From JBCDJG01 sp038748065 (GTDB lineage Bacteria > Pseudomonadota > Gammaproteobacteria > Pseudomonadales > Halieaceae): 34,249 nucleotides of DNA. Positions 7,838-14,460 of this stretch are shown here, piece by piece; the stretch's first letter is position 1, and every line of letters starts with the position of its first letter. The position numbers were made by a program, and so were the translations under genes. Where the stretch lies: positions 1 to 34,249 of the forward strand of contig JBCDJG010000054.1 of NCBI GenBank assembly GCA_038748065.1, given 5' to 3'. The notes beneath the pieces were generated by a model. That model made no database searches, was not told the origin of the DNA, and worked only from the letters and a program-made list of their open reading frames with translations.

Positions 7838-8545
7838 ATGTCGAGAACCGCGTCTCATAAGCTGATGACTGTTTCAGGGCTGATGGCTGCCGTGCTCCTG
7901 GTTGGAGGCTGTGCCCAGAGTGGCGGCCAACAATCGGCTGCACCTGAGCAGGGCGATAGCGCTTATTTGAAGGCTAAGAACACTCGTGCCGATGCCGTAT
8001 ACATTGCCGAGGAGCCTGGCGAAAATGCCAGCGGTTTCAGGGCTCTTTACATCGCACCGGCCGTGATCGATGGAGTTCAGATTATTCAGCCTGAAGGGGT
8101 TGAATCGGATGCCGAGTGGGAAATTTCAGATCTCGAGAGCGAGGTCCTGCGCAAGGCGATTAGCGATGAGTTTTCTACAACCTTGACCTACGAGTCCGCC
8201 TACAACCTCGTCGACTCAGAAGAAGACGCTGACATGGTGCTGCATACGACGGTGGTTGCTCTGCACCCCTACGCGACCAAGGCGGAAGTCGACGCTGGTG
8301 CGAGGAAAGGCGGGGCTGTAACCATTAGCCTTGCCCTGGTCAACGAGGGAACCGGTAAAGTCATGGTACGCTCGATAGATACCAAATCGACGGACGACAT
8401 TTATGCCTTCCACCAGGTGGAGGCGGACCCGGCGTTTAACCTGATCTTTCGATCCTGGGGTAACAGCTTACGGCGCGGCCTGCTTTTCCTGCAGGGCCGC
8501 ACCAGCGATCCCCTGGCGACTGAGTTACTGCTGAAAGAGCAGTGA
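7838..8545 (+). CDS. Lipoprotein, DUF3313-like
   Basis: The start at the ATG at 7838 gives 235 residues with a lipoprotein signal: a hydrophobic stretch at about 10-22, then the lipobox LVGGC with the modified Cys near residue 25. A GAGGA ribosome site lies 8 nt upstream, so the longer frame from 7661 is rejected. The mature part has the pattern of DUF3313 lipoproteins (ALYIAPAVIDGV, then a segment on resistance to LTYESAYNLVDS and DADMVLHTTVVAL), predicted to be periplasmic-facing outer-membrane proteins of unknown role. The family assignment is by resemblance only. It diverges from the TonB receptor and is followed immediately by the 25-bp repeats. Confidence 0.75.
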   Translation: MSRTASHKLMTVSGLMAAVLLVGGCAQSGGQQSAAPEQGDSAYLKAKNTRADAVYIAEEPGENASGFRALYIAPAVIDGVQIIQPEGVESDAEWEISDLESEVLRKAISDEFSTTLTYESAYNLVDSEEDADMVLHTTVVALHPYATKAEVDAGARKGGAVTISLALVNEGTGKVMVRSIDTKSTDDIYAFHQVEADPAFNLIFRSWGNSLRRGLLFLQGRTSDPLATELLLKEQ

Positions 8546-8620
8546 AGCCTTTAGCCGGTCGGCGGTAAACAGCCTTAAGCCGGTCGCTTGTAAGAAGCCT
8601 TCAGCCCGCCGCGATAATAT
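8546..8620 (+). repeat. Three degenerate 25-bp tandem repeats across a convergent gene junction
   Basis: Units start at 8546, 8571 and 8596 with AGCCTTTAGCCGGTC, AGCCTTAAGCCGGTC and AGCCTTCAGCCCGCC, followed by more variable 10-nt parts. The array begins on the base after the lipoprotein stop codon and its third unit contains the stop and last six codons of the converging hemoglobin gene (8601-8620), so it fills the whole intergenic gap. Confidence 0.7.
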
Positions 8621-9029
8621 TGGGGTCGCCCTTTGCGACGCTGGGGCCCTCGCGGTTGCGAACCGCGTCTGCGACCCTGAACAGGGGCACCTTCAGCATT
8701 TCTCTGAGTTCTTCGCTGGCCTCGATTCGCTCCAGGGCCTGATCCATACAAAACAGCCACTGGTCACGTTCTTCCGGGCCAATGTGATAAGGCTCATGGG
8801 GTTCGGTCATGCAGACGCCGCCGTACTTGTCCGCATAGATAGGCGGCCCGCCCATCCAGCCGATAAGGTATTCAGCAAGCTTTTCTCTCACCGGAGTCAA
8901 ATCACTTTTATGCATCTTGCGGATGCCTGCGGCCTCATGGGCTTCATCCATGACATCATAGAAAGCGCTCGCCAGCTCGCGGATGCCGTCCTCACCGAGA
9001 ATCTGGTAGGGCGTGCGAGGTGTCTCCAT
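8601..9029 (-). CDS. Group II truncated hemoglobin
   Basis: Truncated hemoglobins are small cytoplasmic heme proteins involved in oxygen, NO or sulfide chemistry. The 142-residue sequence opens with PYQILGEDG, has Tyr24 at the B10 position (FYDVM), the LIGWMGGPPIY segment at 55-65, the proximal His78 in TEPHEPYHIG and Trp91 at G8 (RDQWLFCM). Trp at G8 marks groups II and III, and the GWMGGPP motif marks group II. The start codon is complementary to 9027-9029 with GGAGC upstream. Its last codons sit in the 25-bp repeats. It diverges from purC, which is probably unrelated. Confidence 0.9.
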   Translation of the reverse strand: METPRTPYQILGEDGIRELASAFYDVMDEAHEAAGIRKMHKSDLTPVREKLAEYLIGWMGGPPIYADKYGGVCMTEPHEPYHIGPEERDQWLFCMDQALERIEASEELREMLKVPLFRVADAVRNREGPSVAKGDPNIIAAG

Positions 9030-9104
9030 TGTGTAGCTCCAGCTTTATTCAGCAGTACGGGATAGAGTGTAGCGCTGTCCCACCCATTTTACCTACTGCG
9101 GAGT

Positions 9105-9154
9105 GTGGCAAGGGGCGAGGCGGTGGTAGAATTCCGCCGGTACCGCTGCGGTAC
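9105..9154 (+). promoter_or_regulatory. purC: Candidate purC promoter with overlapping palindrome
   Basis: GTGGCA (9105-9110) and TAGAAT (9127-9132) are 16 bp apart. Just downstream, at the expected transcription start, lies a perfect inverted repeat GTACCGC-T-GCGGTAC (9140-9154), which could be an operator. It does not resemble the E. coli PurR box. The remainder of the 161-bp gap (9030-9190) shows nothing else clear. Confidence 0.35.
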
Positions 9155-9190
9155 ACATGACTCTCTTTCCATAACAATGGGACACGCCAA

Positions 9191-10294
9191 ATGAGCCTGG
9201 CCGACAAGGTGCTGGCGATAAACAGCGATCTGCCTATCCGCACCAATGCAAAGGTGCATAGCGGCAAGGTCCGCTCCGTGTACTGGCTGACCGAGCAGGA
9301 CAGCGCGCGCCTGATAGCCGAACGCCATTATCCGATAGCTGCAGACGCACCGCTGGCCATCATGGTCATCTCGGACCGCATCTCAGCGTTCGACTGTATC
9401 TGGCACGGGGAGGGGGGCTTGCGTGGCGTACCCGGCAAGGGTGCAGCGCTCAACGCTATTTCCAACCACTGGTTCCGGCTGTTTAGAGAACGTGGTCTGG
9501 CTGCCAGCCATATTCTTGATACTCCGCACCCCCTGGTCTGGATTGTGCAGAAGGCACGGCCGGTCATGATCGAGGCGATCGCGCGACAGTACATCACCGG
9601 TTCAATGTGGCGAGCTTACGAAAGCGGCGAGCGGGCGTTTTGTGGTATCGCTATTAGCGACGGTCTCAGCCGCGACCAGAAGCTCTCTGAACTGCTCATA
9701 ACGCCTTCAACCAAGGGAATTCTCAAGGGTATTCCCGGCGTGCCTGAAGTCGACGATGTGAATGTCGCCCGGGATACTATTCTTGAGAACTACAGCGCAT
9801 TCAGATTCTCGGCAGCGGCGGACGTGGCACGCTATGAGCAGCTCCTGCGAGAGGGCTTCGCCCTGATCTCGGCGGAACTGGCGAAACTGGATCAGATTTT
9901 TGTCGATACCAAATTTGAGTTCGGCTACGTCAGCGATGCATCCGGCGAGGAGCATCTGATTTACATGGACGAAGTCGGCACGCCAGACTCATCTCGCATC
10001 TGGGATGGCGCCGCCTACCGTGATGGCCGCGTGGTTGAGAACTCCAAAGAACAGTTTCGCAAACTCCTTATCGATTACTTCCCCGACCCAGACATTCTGC
10101 TTAACAAAGCTCGAATGCCGGAGCGTCAGGCCCTGGCTGCCGACAATGCGCTGCCTGAGACTATATTGGCGACCATCTCGGAAACCTACGTCGATATCGC
10201 TGAGCGCATCACGGGTCAAGCGCTGGTGGTTTCCAGCAACCCGCGATCGGAGATTATTGACATACTCGCTGGCGAGTATGGCTTGATCAGGTAA
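9191..10294 (+). CDS. purC: Phosphoribosylaminoimidazole-succinocarboxamide synthase (SAICAR synthetase)
   Basis: PurC joins CAIR and aspartate with ATP to form SAICAR in de novo purine synthesis. The 367-residue protein belongs to the long form found in many gammaproteobacteria and eukaryotes, as opposed to the roughly 240-residue E. coli type. It has the KVRSVY nucleotide-loop region at about 26-31, MVISDRISAFD at 58-68, IEAIARQYITGS near 128-139 and the aspartate/metal region DTKFEFGY around 240-247, then DEVGTPDSSRIW. Start at the ATG at 9191 agrees with homologues. The following permease gene begins 5 nt after the stop. Confidence 0.94.
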   Translation: MSLADKVLAINSDLPIRTNAKVHSGKVRSVYWLTEQDSARLIAERHYPIAADAPLAIMVISDRISAFDCIWHGEGGLRGVPGKGAALNAISNHWFRLFRERGLAASHILDTPHPLVWIVQKARPVMIEAIARQYITGSMWRAYESGERAFCGIAISDGLSRDQKLSELLITPSTKGILKGIPGVPEVDDVNVARDTILENYSAFRFSAAADVARYEQLLREGFALISAELAKLDQIFVDTKFEFGYVSDASGEEHLIYMDEVGTPDSSRIWDGAAYRDGRVVENSKEQFRKLLIDYFPDPDILLNKARMPERQALAADNALPETILATISETYVDIAERITGQALVVSSNPRSEIIDILAGEYGLIR

Positions 10295-10299
10295 GCCAC

Positions 10300-11055
10300 T
10301 TGCTGACGGAACCCGCCTTTTACCTGGTCAGCGTGCCGGCCGTTCTCATCTACGGCATCGCCAAGGGCGGCTTCGGTGGCGCCATGGCCGTCCTTGCTGT
10401 GCCGTTAATGGCAATCGCGATGTCGCCGACCCAGGCCGCCGCTATCCTGTTGCCGATCCTCGTGCTCATGGACGCTCTGGTTGTCAGGGCCTACTGGGGC
10501 GCCTTTGACCGCACCAGCTTGAAATTGCTGCTGCCTCCGGCGCTGCTGGGAGTCGCACTGGGATATGCGCTGGCCGATAGCCTGAACGATGACTTTATGC
10601 GCATTCTCATTGGGACTATCGCCCTCCTGTTTGGCCTGTACGGGCTTTTGGGTCGAGCAACCCGCCAGGTGCTGCCCCATCATCGTGGAAAAGCGAGCCT
10701 CTGGGGCGCAATGGCAGGCTTCACCAGCTTCAGTATTCACGCTGGCGGCACGCCCTTCACTATCTACGTCATGCCACGAGGGCTATCACCGGTGCAGTTT
10801 GCGGGCACGTCCGGGCTGTTTTTTGCTGTGGTAAACGCGGTCAAGCTGCTGCCCTATCATCTCTTGGGTCAGTTCAGTGCAGACAATTTGCTGTATTCGC
10901 TGGTCCTGGCGCCGCTGGCGCCGGCCGGGGTGTGGATCGGCCGATTTCTCGTCAAGCGCTCCGATCCGCGCTTGTATTACGGGGTGATCAGCTTCTTTCT
11001 CATGACCGTTGGAGGACTCCTTCTCTGGGAGGGGCTGGGCGTATGGCTACAATAG
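10300..11055 (+). CDS. TauE/SafE-family sulfite/organosulfonate permease
   Basis: TSUP-family proteins move sulfite, sulfoacetate or other small organic anions across the inner membrane. The 251-residue protein is almost entirely hydrophobic with about 7-8 membrane segments. It contains the family signatures YGIAKGGFGGAMAVLAVPLM at 19-38 and, in the second repeat, GFTSFSIHAGGTPFTIYVMP around 140-159. Both repeats are present, so it looks complete. The start is TTG at 10300, 5 nt after the purC stop; no good Shine-Dalgarno sequence precedes it other than in the end of purC, so it may depend on coupling. Substrate is unknown. Confidence 0.85.
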   Translation: MLTEPAFYLVSVPAVLIYGIAKGGFGGAMAVLAVPLMAIAMSPTQAAAILLPILVLMDALVVRAYWGAFDRTSLKLLLPPALLGVALGYALADSLNDDFMRILIGTIALLFGLYGLLGRATRQVLPHHRGKASLWGAMAGFTSFSIHAGGTPFTIYVMPRGLSPVQFAGTSGLFFAVVNAVKLLPYHLLGQFSADNLLYSLVLAPLAPAGVWIGRFLVKRSDPRLYYGVISFFLMTVGGLLLWEGLGVWLQ

Positions 11056-11136
11056 TGTCATCAGTGGTTCCAGTGTGACCTCGGCTGAGGAAGAGATGCG
11101 TTGGCGATACGCTTTGAACGATGAGGGATGTAAGAC

Positions 11137-11943
11137 ATGAGCAGCGTTGTATTCGAAAAGCGGGGCGCACAAGCGTGGATTCGACTCAATCGCCCCGAGC
11201 ACGGAAACCTTCTGAATGGCGATATGTTTGTGCAGTTGGCTGACGCGTGGCAGACCGTGCGCGAGGATGACTCTATTCGTGTCGCCATACTGACCGGCAC
11301 TGGTGAGCGTGACTTTTGCTGCGGCGGTGACCTGAGCACCGTTATTCCGCTTTGGACCGGCGCGCGCCAACCTGAAAACGCGGTTGAGGAGCGCCTGGTG
11401 ACTGACCCCATGATCCCAGACAAGATCATGCTCAAGTCAGAACCGCTGTATAAGCCGGTTATAGCTGCGATAAATGGCCGCGCGCTGGGCGGCGGTACCG
11501 AATTGCTCCAGGCGACGGATATCCGCCTTGCTGCAGAGCACGCTGAATTCGCTCTACCGGAGCCGAAAGTCGGTATCGTGCCGGGCGCGGGTTCGATGGT
11601 AAGACTGGCGCGTCAGTTACCCTGGGCCCATGCCATGAAAATTCTCCTTGCAGGGGAGCCCATAAGCGCACGAGACGCGCTGGCGATGGGGCTCGTGTCT
11701 GAAGTGCTGCCGATGCCAGATTTGCTGGCGAGGGCGGAGCAGCTGGCTGATAATATCTGCCGACAGGCGCCGCTGGCGCTGCAGGCCATAAAACGCACCG
11801 CACTGGAAACGCACACCTCCCCCTGGGCGGAAGCTTTTAGCTTCGAAATGGAAGAGGCCGGCCGTATTATGATGAGTGAAGATGCGCGAGAGGGCCCCAG
11901 GGCGTTCAAGGCAAAGCGTGACCCTGAGTTTAAGGGTAGGTGA
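11137..11943 (+). CDS. Enoyl-CoA hydratase/isomerase family protein
   Basis: Crotonase-fold enzymes act on CoA thioesters; hydratases add water across an enoyl-CoA. The 268-residue protein has the oxyanion-hole segment CCGGDL at 61-66, the second one ALGGGTEL at 117-124 with Glu122, and PEPKVGIVPGAG at 141-152 with Glu142. Both glutamates match the catalytic pair of mitochondrial enoyl-CoA hydratase (Glu144 and Glu164), so hydratase activity is plausible. An AGGG ribosome site precedes the ATG at 11137. Substrate chain length is not readable. It is separate from the catabolic block at 18-26 kb, but could serve the same beta-oxidation. Confidence 0.88.
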   Translation: MSSVVFEKRGAQAWIRLNRPEHGNLLNGDMFVQLADAWQTVREDDSIRVAILTGTGERDFCCGGDLSTVIPLWTGARQPENAVEERLVTDPMIPDKIMLKSEPLYKPVIAAINGRALGGGTELLQATDIRLAAEHAEFALPEPKVGIVPGAGSMVRLARQLPWAHAMKILLAGEPISARDALAMGLVSEVLPMPDLLARAEQLADNICRQAPLALQAIKRTALETHTSPWAEAFSFEMEEAGRIMMSEDAREGPRAFKAKRDPEFKGR

Positions 11944-11986
11944 CCCTGCGGGCGACTTCCTCTAATTAAGTCAGAACGGAGCTGTT

Positions 11987-12388
11987 ATGAAGATTGTTGC
12001 ATTAACGGATGAGATAGGCGTTTCCGAGCAAATTACAGCCGAAGATATCCCGGCAATTGCAGCGGCGGGCTACGCTGTACTCATCAATAACCGTCCTGAT
12101 GGAGAAGTGGACGGACAGCCAGGCAGTGCTGAAGTGGCAGTGGCGGCGGCTGATGCCGGGCTTGAATATCACTATCTTCCGGTCACGGCGCAGAACTTTC
12201 CGGGACCTGATGTAGAGCAGATGGCCAAGCTTTTGGATGACCCCAATCGACGGGTAATGGCCTTTTGCCGCACCGGTACGCGCTGTGCAAATCTATGGGT
12301 GGCAACTCGTTCACAGGAAGCACGTGAAGAGGCCCGCGCCCACGCCCACGCACTCGGCTATGACCTTGCTATGTCAGATGCCCTGTGA
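11987..12388 (+). CDS. TIGR01244/DUF442 phosphatase-like protein
   Basis: The 133-residue protein matches the family also fused to Blh-type beta-lactamase-like sulfur dioxygenases: N-terminal TDEIGVSEQITAEDI, the INNRPDGEVDGQPGS segment at 33-47 and the phosphatase-like loop FCRTGTRCANLW at 93-104 with Cys94 and Arg99. Stand-alone members are annotated as tyrosine-phosphatase-like or sulfurtransferase-like; the true activity is unsettled. A CGGAG site precedes the ATG. It lies 43 bp after the enoyl-CoA hydratase and converges with the DUF3604 gene, stopping 7 bp from it. Confidence 0.8.
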   Translation: MKIVALTDEIGVSEQITAEDIPAIAAAGYAVLINNRPDGEVDGQPGSAEVAVAAADAGLEYHYLPVTAQNFPGPDVEQMAKLLDDPNRRVMAFCRTGTRCANLWVATRSQEAREEARAHAHALGYDLAMSDAL

Positions 12389-12395
12389 GGCGCTT

Positions 12396-14399
12396 CTAGC
12401 TGGGCGGGGTGTACCAGATGGGAGAACTCCACGCGCGTTCCTGTACCGTCTTCTTGTGCTCTGCTGAACAGCACTGCGCCATGCCCTCGGGTACGGTAGC
12501 TGGATCATTGCAGCGGATGCCGGCATCGGTGCAAATGCGTTGGCTCCAGCGGCAGGAGGGGTTCTCCACGACCCTGGCGTAGTAAAATGCCTGGGCCCTG
12601 GGATTGAAGTCCTCATCTTGCCAAACGCTGCACAGCTGCTTGTGCCCCGGCCCATGCTGTTCGCAGCTATCCAGGTCAACCCCCGCCTCGTTATCGCCGC
12701 CGGCGACATCGAGGACGCGCTCCAGTAGCTCACCGTTTTCATACCAGCCCTTGATCAGCTGTATCCGCTGCAAATCATTGCCGGGATAGTCCGGCGTGCC
12801 GTCGTCGCGAACGGCTGACAGGATGAAACGGGGCTGCGCATTTGTTGATGGGGCCGGGGGCAAGTCGCCCCCCATGGGGACTCCGGCGGCATAAGCTTGG
12901 GCTACCATATCCGTTCTGCCGCAGCTGTCCTCGGCATAGTCCCAGCCGCCAAAAAAGCGCAGTGTCGGACGTGTGCCGCTGGTGGCGTAGGCCTCGCGCC
13001 TGCGCATCGCGGCAAAGAGTGAATCTCGGGTGTTTTCCTCCGCATAGAGCACTGCCAGGCCACCAGGCCCGTATTCCAGTTCATCGGGCAAGCCCACCGG
13101 GATGCCGTCGCGAGAGCCCATGCCCGCGCCGCCATGGCCGGGATGATTCTTCTCCATGGCCAGGCCCGGGGCCGCAATATGCGTATCGGTACTGGAGATG
13201 AAGCCATACTTAAAACTGTTGGCACCCAGGTCGGCCTGCTGTTTCAGGCCTTCCTTCAGCGCGTAGCGCAGGTAGTTTGTTTCGTCCGGGAGCTTGGTGA
13301 CTGGCAGTGCCTCGTCGCCAACAAAAATGGTGAGCCAGTCGAGGTTGCCGTCCGCGGCCATGCCGGTATTTTTGCCGCCGAAGCTGTCGTAGCCCAGTTT
13401 CTCGAAATCGCAGAGTTCATCGCCAGACCACAAGGGCAGTCTGCTGTCGCATTCTGAGGAGCCCTTGTGCTGCATCATCTCAGCCAGCGGATTCCAGTGC
13501 GCGCGCCTTGCGGCCTCGTCGGCGCTGACAGGCCCCTCAGGCACGGTTTCGTCACTCACTCTGGCAGAGACAAACATCAGGCCTCCGCTGAGGTTGGAAT
13601 TATGCGGAATCGCGATCGCATCGCAGTCCGGCGTTTGTGCCACACAATCCTGTTCCAGATAGTCCCAAAGCTGGACCTGAGAGGGTGTTTCGATCCAGCT
13701 CATTGCTTGGGCCGGGACGCGCTCGTTGCGAAACACCACATTGTGGTGGAGGTTCTGGCCGGAGCCGACGCTGGCCGTCCATTCATAGCCGTTGAAACTG
13801 GTGAAGCTGCAGGCGCTTGAGCGATCGTAGGCCTCCTCATTGTCTTGTTGAATATCCTGCCAGGTGCTGCGTGCAGCGGCGAAGCAGTCTTCATTGTTTT
13901 CACCGCAGAAACCCCAACGCTGTTTGCCTGCCAGGCCATAGGCAGCGAGCGTGCCAAAGCTCAGGGACGGCAGCCAGCGATGCGCAATGCACACGGGGTG
14001 CCAATAGCCGTCGTAGCCCTGGGTCATACACATGCGAATCTCGCCCATGAACTCCGAATGGTCGGTCACCGCGGTGAAGTCCAGAGGGCGATCTATTTGT
14101 ATAGTCCGCAGAGGCCTGCCGTCGTCGTAGGGCTGGATGCCCATCGGTTCACCCTTGGCGAAGCGATAGGCATCCGCTGGCGTGTTGCGTGTATCCTGGC
14201 TGCTGGCGTCAAACGACCAGGCGGTATGGACGTGCATGTCACCAAAGTGTGGACGCCGCAGAGGCTCATAGTCCAGGCACGGCTCCCTCTGCTCGCTGAT
14301 TTCATAAGGTCGGGCGGGAGTGGTGTCGGGGACGGCCTCTTGTGCCAGGAGGCCAGTACTGAAAAGCAAAATGCACACACCGCTTGTTATTGATTTCAT
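12396..14399 (-). CDS. Secreted DUF3604 protein (PHP-like metal site)
   Basis: DUF3604 proteins have no established function. The 667-residue product has a signal peptide (about 1-19, ending LLA) and so is exported, probably to the periplasm. Near the mature N-terminus is HFGDMHVHTAWSFDA at 51-65, resembling the HxH motif of PHP-type phosphoesterases, followed by TDHSEF near 115-120; further conserved His and Asp clusters (IPHNSN, STDTHIAAPG, HPGHGGAG) suggest a metal centre. Many Cys are present, consistent with disulfides in an exported protein. It starts 61 bp after the stop of the TonB receptor on the same strand, so the two are probably an operon and the receptor may import the ligand or product handled here. 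Confidence 0.85.
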   Translation of the reverse strand: MKSITSGVCILLFSTGLLAQEAVPDTTPARPYEISEQREPCLDYEPLRRPHFGDMHVHTAWSFDASSQDTRNTPADAYRFAKGEPMGIQPYDDGRPLRTIQIDRPLDFTAVTDHSEFMGEIRMCMTQGYDGYWHPVCIAHRWLPSLSFGTLAAYGLAGKQRWGFCGENNEDCFAAARSTWQDIQQDNEEAYDRSSACSFTSFNGYEWTASVGSGQNLHHNVVFRNERVPAQAMSWIETPSQVQLWDYLEQDCVAQTPDCDAIAIPHNSNLSGGLMFVSARVSDETVPEGPVSADEAARRAHWNPLAEMMQHKGSSECDSRLPLWSGDELCDFEKLGYDSFGGKNTGMAADGNLDWLTIFVGDEALPVTKLPDETNYLRYALKEGLKQQADLGANSFKYGFISSTDTHIAAPGLAMEKNHPGHGGAGMGSRDGIPVGLPDELEYGPGGLAVLYAEENTRDSLFAAMRRREAYATSGTRPTLRFFGGWDYAEDSCGRTDMVAQAYAAGVPMGGDLPPAPSTNAQPRFILSAVRDDGTPDYPGNDLQRIQLIKGWYENGELLERVLDVAGGDNEAGVDLDSCEQHGPGHKQLCSVWQDEDFNPRAQAFYYARVVENPSCRWSQRICTDAGIRCNDPATVPEGMAQCCSAEHKKTVQERAWSSPIWYTPPS

Positions 14400-14460
14400 C
14401 GTGTAACCTGCACGGGGGTTTTGATTGGGCGCACCTTAACAAAACCTTCAGTCTGAGTGG

